NCBI RefSeq assembly: GCF_021352225.1
Contig: NZ_JAAUVI010000002.1
Location: forward strand, 310,001-374,000
Length of the DNA stretch: 64,000 nucleotides
Reading direction: 5' to 3'
Source: Methylobacterium sp. C25
GTDB lineage: Bacteria; Pseudomonadota; Alphaproteobacteria; Rhizobiales; Beijerinckiaceae
The first letter of the stretch is position 1. Each line of letters starts with the position of its first letter. Under the pieces are notes generated by a model. That model did not search any database and was not told the origin of the DNA. It was given only the letters and a program-made list of their open reading frames with translations. Positions 1-7,345 of this stretch are shown here, in pieces. A program made the translations under genes and the position numbers.

Positions 1-99
1 GATCTTGCGCGTGCAGCCCGCCTCGGCGGGAACAGCCACAACCCCGGCAAGGAGCCCCGCTGCGATGAACCCGATCGTCGTCGCTCTCACGCTCGTCAT
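1..99 (-). CDS. N-terminus of an exported protein (partial, runs off the left edge)
   Basis: Reading leftward from an ATG at 99, 33 codons stay open to the window edge. They encode a classic signal peptide: Met-Thr-Ser-Val-Arg, a hydrophobic core of Ala/Gly/Leu/Val, then an AEA-type cleavage site followed by Gly-Cys-Thr-Arg. AAGG directly abuts the ATG. A GTG at 90 would place AAGGA about 8 nt upstream and may be the true start. Only the export signal is visible, so the function cannot be assigned. The gene is divergent from the crotonase gene at 270, and about 170 bp of promoter sequence is shared. Confidence 0.5.
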   Translation of the reverse strand, partial: MTSVRATTIGFIAAGLLAGVVAVPAEAGCTRKI

Positions 100-269
100 C
101 CTTGGAAGTGCCGAAGCCCCACTTTGAACGGCGGTAGCACGAACACCTGGGTGCCGGAAGGTTCGCGGGGCCACGCTCGCGGGCTGAGTGCGCCGGGCTT
201 GATCGCCACCGATCAACGCGCGACAGGGGCTCGCAGCGACCCGATCACCAGCCGAGGTAGGCCCATCCG

Positions 270-1085
270 ATGAGCGAGCCCGATTCCAATCCAACGAACG
301 AGCTTCTGTTCGAGACCGATCAAGCCGGGATCGCTCGCATCACGCTCAACCGGCCGCAGGCCCGCAACGCGCTGACCTTCGCCATGTACGAGGGACTGAT
401 CACCCTGTCCCAGCGGATCGAGGAGGATCGCTCGGTCAAGGCGGTGATCATCACCGGAGCTGGTGAGAAGGCCTTTGCGGCCGGCACCGACATCGCCCAG
501 TTCCGCAGCTTCGAGAAGCCCGAGGATGCTCTGGGCTACGAGCGCTTCATGGACCGTGTGCTCGGCGCACTGGAGCGCCTGCGTGTGCCGACCATCGCTG
601 CGGTGGCCGGGGCCTGCACCGGCGGCGGCGCAGCCATCGCCGCGGCCTGCGACATGCGGATCGCAACGCGCGACGCGCGCTTCGGCTTCCCGATCGCGCG
701 TACGCTGGGCAACTGCCTGTCGCTCGGCAACCTGAAGCGGCTGTCCGGCCTAATCGGGCCGGCACGCGTGAAGGACATCCTGTTCACGGCCCGGCTCGTC
801 GGCGCGGAGGAGGCACTGGGGATCGGCCTCGTCAACGAGGTGGTGGATGATGCAGCCGCCCTCGGAGAGCGCGCGACTGAGCTGGCGACGCTGTTGGCTG
901 GGCATGCTCCGCTGACGCTCCAGGCGACCAAGGAAGGCTTGCGCCGGCTGGCCGAGGATGCTGTCGGCGATGATGAGGCACGGCCCGGCGACGACCTCAT
1001 CCTGATGACCTACATGAGCCGCGACTTCCGCGAAGGCATGGAAGCGTTTCTCGGCAAGCGCCCGCCGAAATGGGAAGGCCGCTGA
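270..1085 (+). CDS. Enoyl-CoA hydratase/isomerase (crotonase) family protein with degenerate active site
   Basis: The 271-residue length and fold signature are those of the crotonase superfamily. Visible elements are the ITLNRPQARNAL N-terminal strand, the oxyanion-hole segment FAAGTDIAQF, and the glycine-rich helix start CTGGGAAIAAACDM. In true enoyl-CoA hydratases the GGG turn is followed by a catalytic Glu, and a second Glu follows the FG-P motif. Here those positions are Ala (GGGAAIA) and Ile (FGFPIAR), so classical hydration is unlikely and another CoA-ester reaction or a degenerate enzyme is more probable. It converges on the GntR-type regulator gene (1126-1821), which may control it. 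The family call is firm; the substrate is unknown. Confidence 0.9.
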   Translation: MSEPDSNPTNELLFETDQAGIARITLNRPQARNALTFAMYEGLITLSQRIEEDRSVKAVIITGAGEKAFAAGTDIAQFRSFEKPEDALGYERFMDRVLGALERLRVPTIAAVAGACTGGGAAIAAACDMRIATRDARFGFPIARTLGNCLSLGNLKRLSGLIGPARVKDILFTARLVGAEEALGIGLVNEVVDDAAALGERATELATLLAGHAPLTLQATKEGLRRLAEDAVGDDEARPGDDLILMTYMSRDFREGMEAFLGKRPPKWEGR

Positions 1086-1125
1086 GTTGCGGCCGGTCTC
1101 TGCTGGATAAGGCTCGACGAAGGCG

Positions 1126-1821
1126 TCAGACGCCTTCGTGCTGCTCTGAATCCTGATCGCCGTAATTCGCGACGATCACCGGCTTCTTGCCGCGGATGTG
1201 CTCGCGCATCCGCTTGGCCAGGCCCTCGCCATCGCGGGCACGCAGCCGATCCATCAGGCCCTCGTGCTCCTCCACGGCCTGCGCCCATTGCTCGTCTGTC
1301 TGGTGCGCCCGATAGCGTGAGCGCTGCGTGCGGCCCGAGAGGCTGTCGTAGATCGATTGCAGGGTCGCGTTGCGGCTCGCGCTCATGATCGCTTCATGAA
1401 TCTCGCGGTTCAGGCGAAAATACTCGACCTCTTCGCGCGCCTTCCAGGCTGCAATCATGCTGGCGTGCTTGTCCTCGATCGCGACGACCTCGTCCTGACC
1501 GATCCTCCGGCAGGCGATGTCGCAGGCCGTGGCCTCCAGCCCAGCGATGACCTCGATCATCTCCTCGATCTCGGCCTCGGAGATGCTGGCGACACGGGCG
1601 CCGCGGTTCGGAAGCAGCTCCAGCAGCCCTTCCGTGGCGAGAATCTTGATGGCTTCGCGCAAGGGCGTGCGAGAGATCCCGAAACGTTCGGTCAGCTCGC
1701 CCTCGTTGATGCGCGCCTTCGGCTCGAGCTCACCCGTCTGGATGAGTTCGCGCATGCGCTCGGCCACCTCGTCGTGCAGGTAGCGCCGGTTAATGCCGAT
1801 CCCGGCCTCGATCTTCGTCAT
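1126..1821 (-). CDS. GntR family transcriptional regulator, FCD (FadR-type) subfamily
   Basis: The protein has 231 residues. An N-terminal winged helix (about residues 10-80) carries the GntR pattern: LHDEVAERMRELI, then ELTERFGISRTPLREAIKILATEGLLELLPNRGARV. An all-helical FCD ligand-binding domain follows (about 90-220), with the RLNREIHEAI segment and the late His-bearing helix REHIRGKK that commonly contribute metal ligands. FadR-type regulators usually repress carboxylate or acyl-CoA catabolism genes and release DNA on ligand binding. The gene is convergent with the crotonase gene. The 172-bp region upstream shows no obvious palindromic operator. The effector is unknown. Confidence 0.92.
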   Translation of the reverse strand: MTKIEAGIGINRRYLHDEVAERMRELIQTGELEPKARINEGELTERFGISRTPLREAIKILATEGLLELLPNRGARVASISEAEIEEMIEVIAGLEATACDIACRRIGQDEVVAIEDKHASMIAAWKAREEVEYFRLNREIHEAIMSASRNATLQSIYDSLSGRTQRSRYRAHQTDEQWAQAVEEHEGLMDRLRARDGEGLAKRMREHIRGKKPVIVANYGDQDSEQHEGV

Positions 1822-1993
1822 AGACCCATAAGAGTTTGGAGGCCTTCCCGAAAAGCGCCTCGCGGCTCGAAGCTAGGCTGAGCCGTGACGCATGTCGAGG
1901 CGACTACCCTTGATTGAGTGTGGCCGCCACATGAAATGTCACAGGAGTCCCGATCCCTGCAACTGGACTTAAGACGGCTGCTTGAAATGGCCG

Positions 1994-2272
1994 TTAGCGG
2001 CCCATGATCGCCTTAAGCGTCGATGGGTCGAGACCGCCGGCCCCAGCGCCCTGACCGGCCATGCCGCCGCTACTGCCCCCCGCACCGCCGATTCCGGTGG
2101 CCCCAAGCGATTGCTCGATCTTGTCGGTGCAGACCTGCTGGCAGATCGGCTCGACCATGGCCTGCGGTTGGCAGACCGGGATCGCCTTCCCGCGGATGCA
2201 GACACACTGGCACTCCGCCGATGCGAGGCTCGGTAGCAAGACCAAGGCGAGACCGGCCAGGATGGATCGCAT
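1994..2272 (-). CDS. Small Cys-rich exported protein, function unknown
   Basis: The 92-residue product starts at the ATG at 2272, chosen because it opens directly into a signal peptide (MRSILAGLALVLLPS, cleavage near ASA-EC). The mature part begins ECQCVCIRGKAIPVC, giving a CxCxC cluster plus three further Cys before residue 50. A Gly/Ser/Ala-rich linker and a short hydrophobic tail ending in GR follow. The Cys pattern suggests disulfides or metal binding in the periplasm. I do not recognise a family. It occupies the place where jetC would be expected downstream of jetB but has no resemblance to a condensin component. Confidence 0.7.
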   Translation of the reverse strand: MRSILAGLALVLLPSLASAECQCVCIRGKAIPVCQPQAMVEPICQQVCTDKIEQSLGATGIGGAGGSSGGMAGQGAGAGGLDPSTLKAIMGR

Positions 2273-2399
2273 GGGGTGAATCCGCTCGGTACATGGCGGC
2301 CAGGATAGCACGGCTGGCCCATGCCGGATGATAGCCGAGTTTGCGGTGTGCGCATGATGTGCCCAAGGCACAGGAAGCCCAGGATTGGGCCGCCGCCGA

Positions 2400-3080
2400 T
2401 CAGGTGTCCCCGTCGCCGGCCGAAGCGGCCCAAGCCTGGACCTGGTCCATCCAGGCATCCGGCGAGAGCACCGCGATCCCGGGCAACACCATGAGCGGGG
2501 TTACGCGTTCGGCGCGGTCGCGCTCGCCGAGCTTCACTGCGCCCTTCCGAGCGAAGAGCCGAAGGATATCGGTCAACCGCGTCTCCTCGGGCGGGTCGCT
2601 GCGGGCGGCGGTGCGGATCTTTTCCGCAATGTCGTCGGTGGTGCACTCGACGATGCCGTCGGTGGTGACGCGATGGTCGCGCAGGCCCTCCTCGTAGACG
2701 AGCCGCAGGGACAGCAGCACGAGAGTCTCGTCCTTGCGCAGACGCTCCGCGGGCGCATCGTGCCGGGCGCCGTCCGTCGGCACACGTAGAAAAATCATCT
2801 GGTCGCGGTGCGATACCTCGAAGTCGTAGCCGAGGCAGGCGAAGTAATCGCGGAAGAACGGCGCGTAATGGCGCGCGAGCTCGTAGGAGCGGCCGATTCC
2901 GGGCGTGTCGGCATAGACCACCTGGATCTTGAGCAATGCCTGAAGCGCGCGGATCAAGTCCTCCTCGCCGGGAGCCTTCGATCCGGAGGGCGGCGGCTCG
3001 TCGCCGTCGATAATGGCGCGGAACGGCTCAAGCATGCGGTGCGCGCTCGACGGTGAAATCCGGGCAGTCGAGCCAGCCAT
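2400..3080 (-). CDS. jetB: Wadjet/MksBEF-type condensin subunit JetB (DUF4194 family)
   Basis: The 226-residue protein resembles JetB/MksE (DUF4194), the winged-helix kleisin-associated subunit of Wadjet plasmid-defence condensins. Visible elements are an N-terminal helical segment (EEDLIRALQALLKIQVVYAD), a central FFRDYFACLGYDFEVSHRDQMIFLR region, a helical VLLSLRLVYEEGLRDHRVTTDG segment, and a C-terminal winged-helix-like stretch (RLTDILRLFARKGAVKLGERD). It follows jetA with a 53-nt overlap if the ATG at 3080 is used, or 8 nt if the internal ATG at 3035 is used; the latter is more typical of coupled genes. No jetC (SMC ATPase) or jetD (nuclease) follows. Confidence 0.78.
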   Translation of the reverse strand: MAGSTARISPSSAHRMLEPFRAIIDGDEPPPSGSKAPGEEDLIRALQALLKIQVVYADTPGIGRSYELARHYAPFFRDYFACLGYDFEVSHRDQMIFLRVPTDGARHDAPAERLRKDETLVLLSLRLVYEEGLRDHRVTTDGIVECTTDDIAEKIRTAARSDPPEETRLTDILRLFARKGAVKLGERDRAERVTPLMVLPGIAVLSPDAWMDQVQAWAASAGDGDT

Positions 3081-4407
3081 TCTCGATCCGACCTTCGATG
3101 CGGGTCAGCCGATAGCGGCCGGAGAGCGCGCCGTCGAACAGCACGTCGAGCTCTCGCAGCCGTTGGAAGACAACGAAGGAATCGACGTCGTCGATTTCGA
3201 TCTCCGAGGCGCGGATCGGTTTCCCGGTCGCGGAACGCAGTTCCAGGAAGGCGGCGATCGTCTGCGGCGTGACCGTCGTCCGGCGTCGAAATTCGTCCTT
3301 GGCCATGGCAAAGGCCTCGATCGACGCATCGCTCACCACATCCGGGAGCGGCTCGGTGACAATGGCGCGCCGCTTCAGCCGCGGCGAATAAAGATGGGGC
3401 GGTCCGATGGGCGGTCTCAGCGACAGAAGCGGTGGCTGGGGTGCGTTGGTGAGGTCGCTCACGGCGCCCACCGCGCGCAACGCTGCTGCCGTGCGTTCGA
3501 TGCGGGCGCTATCGCGATTGCCCTCGTAGCGCAGGGCTGCCGCAATGCGCCGCTCCATCCGCGCGACGATGTCGGCCACCACGTCGAGGTGCCGGTCGAG
3601 GCTCTCGAAGATCCCGAGGATCTCGGTGAGTTCGCCGCGGACACTGCGTTCCGCCGCCTCGATGCCGGCAGCCCTCCCTTCCCGCACGGAACCTTCCGCC
3701 AGCGCCCGTACGGTGAGCGGATCGCGCAGCGCTCGACCCGCCTCGCGCACGATTCCGGAGCGGAAGCGGAACGGATTGAACCTGGTGTGCAGCGTTCGGT
3801 AATCGCTGACGAGGTGGCGCTCGACGAACTCGTCGAAATAGAGCCGGAAGGCCGCGCGCAGATCGTCTTCGGCGAGGATGCGCTCCTCGATCTTGCGCAT
3901 AGAACCGGCGAGCCCACGCAGATGGCCAAGAAACTCGCGTGAGGATTTTGCGGCGTTGCTGAGGGCCTCGGAGCGTTCGCCTGGGTTCGACGTGGCGCTC
4001 TCGAGCGCGCTCAGGACGTCCAGCACCGCTCCGCCGTAGGAACGCGTCTCACCGCGATCGAGTCGGGCGAGATCGTCGAGCAGTAGACGCGCCTCCGGAT
4101 CGAGGTCGACGACCGGCACATAGCGTTCGCGCCGCTCGACCAGCCAGCCCGCATCGAGCAGCCTCCGGTAGACTGCGGAACGCCGCTCCACCGGGTCGAC
4201 CGGCGTGGTCTCGTCATCGGCGATCTCGGCCTGGGTCCAGTCCGCGCAGAAATCGCCGATCGCCGCCAGCAGCTCGCTCTTGCGCAGCGGCTCCATGGTG
4301 TCGCCGAACAGCCGCTCCCGCAGGTGCAGCAACAGGGCTGCATTGAAGGCCCTGCTGGGCGAAGCCAGTGGTTTGAACAGATCGTCGGAGAGGTGACTGA
4401 ACAGCAT
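3028..4407 (-). CDS. jetA: Wadjet/MksBEF-type condensin subunit JetA (kleisin, MksF-like)
   Basis: The 459-residue protein matches the JetA/MksF pattern: an N-terminal winged helix (MLFSHLSDDLFKPLASPSRAF, LLHLRERLFG), a long helical middle (about 130-330) rich in Arg/Glu/Ala heptad-like stretches, and a C-terminal winged helix (IEIDDVDSFVVFQRLREL). In Wadjet, JetABC form an SMC-like loop extruder and JetD cleaves the recognised circular plasmid. Here only jetA and jetB remain in tandem. The upstream region to 4792 is intergenic, so jetA is the first gene of the run. The family assignment rests on recall of the sequence pattern and on the jetA-jetB pairing. Confidence 0.78.
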   Translation of the reverse strand: MLFSHLSDDLFKPLASPSRAFNAALLLHLRERLFGDTMEPLRKSELLAAIGDFCADWTQAEIADDETTPVDPVERRSAVYRRLLDAGWLVERRERYVPVVDLDPEARLLLDDLARLDRGETRSYGGAVLDVLSALESATSNPGERSEALSNAAKSSREFLGHLRGLAGSMRKIEERILAEDDLRAAFRLYFDEFVERHLVSDYRTLHTRFNPFRFRSGIVREAGRALRDPLTVRALAEGSVREGRAAGIEAAERSVRGELTEILGIFESLDRHLDVVADIVARMERRIAAALRYEGNRDSARIERTAAALRAVGAVSDLTNAPQPPLLSLRPPIGPPHLYSPRLKRRAIVTEPLPDVVSDASIEAFAMAKDEFRRRTTVTPQTIAAFLELRSATGKPIRASEIEIDDVDSFVVFQRLRELDVLFDGALSGRYRLTRIEGRIENGWLDCPDFTVERAPHA

Positions 4408-4792
4408 CGTCTTGGCCGGAAGGACAAGCCGTGGCGGTGGCTCAGGTCAAGGGAGCGCCAACCGGTCTTGCAGGAAGAAGCGCCGAGTGGGGCCGTTATC
4501 CCCCACTTCGGGCCATTTCCAGACGCCCGGGCCGACGGTTCGATTTGGCGCGACGTCAGTCGAGGCCTTGCCGCATCCGAAGCTCCCTCGCCGAGTCTGA
4601 GCCCTGTCGTCCTTGGGGCACAACGGGGCCGCGGCGTAGAAGTGTCGCACCACCAGATCTCATAAAATTTCGAAATATCAGTGATTTGCATGATCTCGAG
4701 GCTGAGCATGAAGCCTTGGTTCGCCCTTCATTTGTGAACCCATCAGGACGACCATCGTTGGCTCGACATGTGACCCTTCGAGGGTCGAAGAG
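4408..4792. other. Intergenic region upstream of jetA and the Gly/Tyr-rich gene
   Basis: About 385 bp separate the divergent jetA and the 4805 gene. The left two thirds are GC-rich with no supported gene on either strand. From about 4660 the sequence turns AT-rich (ATAAAATTTCGAAATATC) and contains a 10-bp perfect palindrome, ATTTCGAAAT, at 4667-4676. That position suits a promoter or operator for either divergent gene. No other signal was recognised. Confidence 0.4.
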
Positions 4793-4804
4793 ATGGAGCA
4801 AGCC

Positions 4805-5107
4805 TTGAAGAGATTTGCAGTCATGACCGCCGCCGCCCTCATCGGAGTGGGCAGCCTTGCCTCGACTGGCGCTGAAGCACGCGGACGCGGCGGTGCCGTC
4901 GCAGCCGGTGTCATCGGTGGCCTGGCACTGGGCGGGCTCGCCGCGGGTGCCGCCGCGAATTCTGGTTACGGATACGGCTATGGCCGTCCGGCCTATGGAT
5001 ATGGTGACGGCTATTACGGCGGATACCGCGGTGCCGGCTACGACGGCTATGATTACGGTCCCCGCTATCGCCGTCCGGGCTATGGCTATTACGGCTACGG
5101 CTACTGA
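4805..5107 (+). CDS. Gly/Tyr-rich small exported protein, paralogue 1
   Basis: The start is placed at TTG 4805 (100 residues) because GGAG at 4795-4798 lies 6 nt upstream and because the N-terminus (MKRFAVMTAAALIGVGSLASTGAEA) then aligns with the downstream paralogue. An in-frame ATG at 4793 is the alternative and would add four residues. A signal peptide is followed by a glycine-zipper-like hydrophobic stretch (AVAAGVIGGLALGGLAAGAAA) and a low-complexity tail of YGYGYG/RPAYGYGDGYYGG repeats. Such proteins are usually envelope-located; the function is unknown. A strong terminator follows at 5131. Together with the next gene it forms a tandem duplication. Confidence 0.75.
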   Translation: MKRFAVMTAAALIGVGSLASTGAEARGRGGAVAAGVIGGLALGGLAAGAAANSGYGYGYGRPAYGYGDGYYGGYRGAGYDGYDYGPRYRRPGYGYYGYGY

Positions 5108-5130
5108 GAAATGGACCTCGTTGAGCGAAG

Positions 5131-5159
5131 CGGTCGTGCCTCCGGGCACGGCCGTTTTT
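5131..5159 (+). terminator. Rho-independent terminator after Gly/Tyr-rich gene 1
   Basis: A 10-bp stem (CGGTCGTGCC paired with GGCACGGCCG, one G-T pair) with a TCCG tetraloop is followed by TTTTT. It sits 23 bp past the stop codon. Confidence 0.88.
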
Positions 5160-5253
5160 CATGCGTGGTCGCTCGACCGATTTGCGAAAGATTGAACTCT
5201 CCTCCGCGCCAAGCCGTTGGGGGCCATCGATTCCCGAGAAGAGGAGCTTCTCC

Positions 5254-5592
5254 ATGAAAACGATCGCAGTTCTCTCGGCGGCTGCCGTCCTCGGCGTCGG
5301 CGCGCTGACATCGACGGGCGCGGAAGCACGCTGGCGTGGCGGCGGTGGCGCGGTGGCGGCAGGCATCGTCGGCGGTCTTGCCGCCGGTGCGTTGGCCGGT
5401 GCGGCGGCATCGGATTATGGCTACGCCCGGCCAGCCTATGGATATGACGACGGCTATCGCGGCGTCGGCTACGACGGTGGAGATGACGTGCCCGCCTATC
5501 GGACACGGCGCGTCGTGCGCGAGACCTACGAATACGGGCCCGGATATTCCTGGGGCGGTCCGCGCTACCGGCTGGACAACGACGAGGACTAG
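5254..5592 (+). CDS. Gly/Tyr-rich small exported protein, paralogue 2
   Basis: The 112-residue product starts at ATG 5254 behind a strong AGAAGAGGAG ribosome-binding site. A signal peptide (MKTIAVLSAAAVLGVGALTSTGAEA) leads into a glycine-zipper segment (GGAVAAGIVGGLAAGALAGAAA). The tail is Tyr/Gly/Asp-rich (ARPAYGYDDGYRGVGYDGG), then more charged and ends in Asp-Asn-Asp-Glu-Asp. It is clearly homologous to the preceding gene over the first 60-70 residues, but the tails have diverged. A hairpin lies 18 bp past the stop. Function unknown; an envelope or surface location is inferred from the signal peptide. Confidence 0.8.
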   Translation: MKTIAVLSAAAVLGVGALTSTGAEARWRGGGGAVAAGIVGGLAAGALAGAAASDYGYARPAYGYDDGYRGVGYDGGDDVPAYRTRRVVRETYEYGPGYSWGGPRYRLDNDED

Positions 5593-5610
5593 GATCGGTC
5601 CGCCTCTAAA

Positions 5611-5636
5611 GGCGGCCGCACGTGAGTGCGGCCGCC
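5611..5636 (+). terminator. Hairpin after Gly/Tyr-rich gene 2, possible terminator
   Basis: An 11-bp perfect stem (GGCGGCCGCAC with GTGCGGCCGCC) closes on a GTGA loop. It is followed by TGTCTCT rather than a clean T-run, so termination is likely but weaker than at 5131. Confidence 0.6.
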
Positions 5637-5736
5637 TGTCTCTACCGGATCAGAGTCCGGCATCCCCCGCATGTCATGGAACTCGGGGAAGGGTCTCATG
5701 ACGCCTTTTCGATAGCCGGGAACAATCGGAGCCGCG

Positions 5737-6633
5737 CTAGCCCCGAGCCTCCGCATCGCGCGCTGCGATCGTCTCAGACCAGATCACTGCACGTGCAGCC
5801 ATGCCGATATGCTGGCGCTCGTACATGCGCCCCTCGACCTTGATCGCGGCGCGCTTGGCGTTCTCCGGCAGATCGAACGCTTCGATGACCAGCCGCGCGC
5901 GGCGCACTTCCTCCTCGGTCGGCGCGAAGGAGGTGTTGGCCGGCTCGATCTGGTTGGGGTGGATCAGCGTCTTGCCGTCGAAGCCGAGATCTCGCGCTTG
6001 GCGGCATTCCTCGCGACAGCCCTCCGGGTCGGCGATGTCGTTCCAGACGCCGTCGAGAATCGTCAGGCCTTCGGCGCGGGCGGCAGCGAGAGCGAACATC
6101 ATCCAAGGCAACATCGGCACGCGCCCGCGTACGAGCTGCGCCCACGTGTCCTTGGCGAGGTCGTTGGTGCCGAGCACAAAACAGGTCAGCCTTGTACGAC
6201 GATCGCGACGCGCCTTGGCAATCTCGGCGATGTTCAAGATGGCGGCCGGCGTCTCGATCATCGCCCAGATCGCAATGGATTCGCGCGCGTCCAGTGCCTC
6301 GAGATGGTCGGCGATGCTCTCCAGCACGGCGGGAGAGGACACCTTCGGCATCAGGATGGCGTCGGGTTTGGCCTGGATCGCAGCGCGCAGATCTGCCTCG
6401 CCCCAGGGCGTCTGCGGAGCGTTGACCCGGATGATCAGTTCGCGATGGCCGTAACCGCCACCCTTCACCGCATTGCAGACCTGCTCGCGTGCCTCGTCCT
6501 TGGCCTCGTTCGCCACCGCGTCTTCGAGATCGAGGATCAGCGCGTCGGCAGGAAGGGTCTTGGCTTTTTCCAGGGCGCGCTGGTTCGAGCCCGGCATGTA
6601 GAGCACGCTACGGCGCAGGCGGAGGTCCGACAT
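5737..6633 (-). CDS. mcl2: HpcH/HpaI-citrate lyase family CoA-ester lyase, Mcl2-like (malyl-CoA thioesterase/lyase)
   Basis: The 298-residue protein, starting at ATG 6633, carries the CitE-like TIM-barrel signatures. These are SVLYMPGSNQRALEKA at the N-terminus, LDLEDAV, the substrate Arg in IRVNAPQTPWGEADL, the metal-ligand Glu in MIETPAAI, LGTNDLAKD, and GFDGKTLIHPNQI near the C-terminus. The pattern is closer to Mcl2, the (3S)-malyl-CoA thioesterase described in Rhodobacter, than to the malyl-CoA lyase MclA of the serine cycle. A role in malyl-CoA turnover of the ethylmalonyl-CoA or serine cycle is plausible. A generic citramalyl-CoA-type lyase remains possible. An upstream ATG at 6699 is less likely. 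Confidence 0.8.
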   Translation of the reverse strand: MSDLRLRRSVLYMPGSNQRALEKAKTLPADALILDLEDAVANEAKDEAREQVCNAVKGGGYGHRELIIRVNAPQTPWGEADLRAAIQAKPDAILMPKVSSPAVLESIADHLEALDARESIAIWAMIETPAAILNIAEIAKARRDRRTRLTCFVLGTNDLAKDTWAQLVRGRVPMLPWMMFALAAARAEGLTILDGVWNDIADPEGCREECRQARDLGFDGKTLIHPNQIEPANTSFAPTEEEVRRARLVIEAFDLPENAKRAAIKVEGRMYERQHIGMAARAVIWSETIAARDAEARG

Positions 6634-6955
6634 TGAGGTTCCCTTTGGCATGCGCGGACCCTTAGCGTGTGTGCAAAGGTCGATTCCAGTCATTTGCATT
6701 CAAAATGCAGAGGAATCGACGGCATCGTGCGGCGACTGTAAGGCGCTTGCGAGCGTATCCGCCAGAACGTCCGAGGTTGTCCACGGCACCCAAAGACGTG
6801 GCCGATCGCGGCGATTTCGCAAATTGCGCTGAAGAGACCGTGACTTGCGTTGAGATGGCCCGGCGACGAGAATACCAAAGTCTATCTCTGCTGCCACCGT
6901 CGCTGACGGCCGCTGGCGCAGCCGTGACGTTCACCAATTCCGGATAGGACATACG
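6634..6955. other. Divergent intergenic region between the CoA-ester lyase and tautomerase genes
   Basis: These 322 bp hold no supported gene. They contain a nested inverted repeat close to the lyase start (6681-6718). The remainder shows nothing recognisable apart from the AGGA ribosome-binding site at 6946-6949. Confidence 0.5.
6681..6718. promoter_or_regulatory. Nested inverted repeats, candidate operator
   Basis: An inner perfect repeat TGCATT-CAA-AATGCA (6695-6709) is enclosed by an outer perfect repeat CGATTCC (6681-6687) and GGAATCG (6712-6718). It lies about 50-85 bp upstream of the lyase start, where a repressor site or a promoter-overlapping operator would be expected. The cognate regulator is not evident. 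Confidence 0.45.
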
Positions 6956-7345
6956 TTGCCTCTGCTCCGCTTCGACCTCATCGAGGGCCGTTCCGAGACC
7001 GAATTGAAGGCACTGCTCGACGCTGCGCACGAGGCGATGCTCGAAGCGTTTCAGGTTCCGCCGGGCGACCGCTACCAGATCGTCACCGAGCACAAGCCCT
7101 CGCGCATGATCGTCGAGGATACGGGCCTTGGCATTCAGCGCACGCGGGACATGGTCGTGCTGCAGATGATCACCCGGCCGCGCGGGCGGGAGAAGAAGGA
7201 GCTGTTCTATCGCCTGCTCACCGAGAAGCTGCAGGCGGCTTGCGGCATCTCTCCGGCCGACGTGCTGGTATCCACCGTTGAGAATACGGACGAGGACTGG
7301 AGCTTCGGCCACGGCCGCGCGCAGTTCCTCACGGGCGAGCTGTAG
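6956..7345 (+). CDS. Tautomerase superfamily protein (MSAD/4-OT-like), TTG start
   Basis: The 129-residue protein begins TTG-CCT at 6956, with AGGA at 6946-6949 (6-nt spacer). Processing of fMet would expose Pro-1, the catalytic base of the tautomerase superfamily (PLLRFDLIEGRSETELKALLDAAHEAMLEAFQVP). Length and the DRYQIVTEHKPSRMIVED segment fit the two-repeat family related to malonate semialdehyde decarboxylase. C-terminal features include the KELFYRLLTEKL helix and DVLVSTVENTDEDWSFG. The substrate is unknown. Its stop overlaps the 3' end of the convergent LysR gene by 17 bp. Confidence 0.88.
   Translation: MPLLRFDLIEGRSETELKALLDAAHEAMLEAFQVPPGDRYQIVTEHKPSRMIVEDTGLGIQRTRDMVVLQMITRPRGREKKELFYRLLTEKLQAACGISPADVLVSTVENTDEDWSFGHGRAQFLTGEL

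Noticed and set aside
4011..4709. Alternative long minus-strand frame overlapping the jetA 5' region
   Set aside because: It is Ser/Arg/Cys-rich out-of-frame noise; the jetA frame carries the family pattern.
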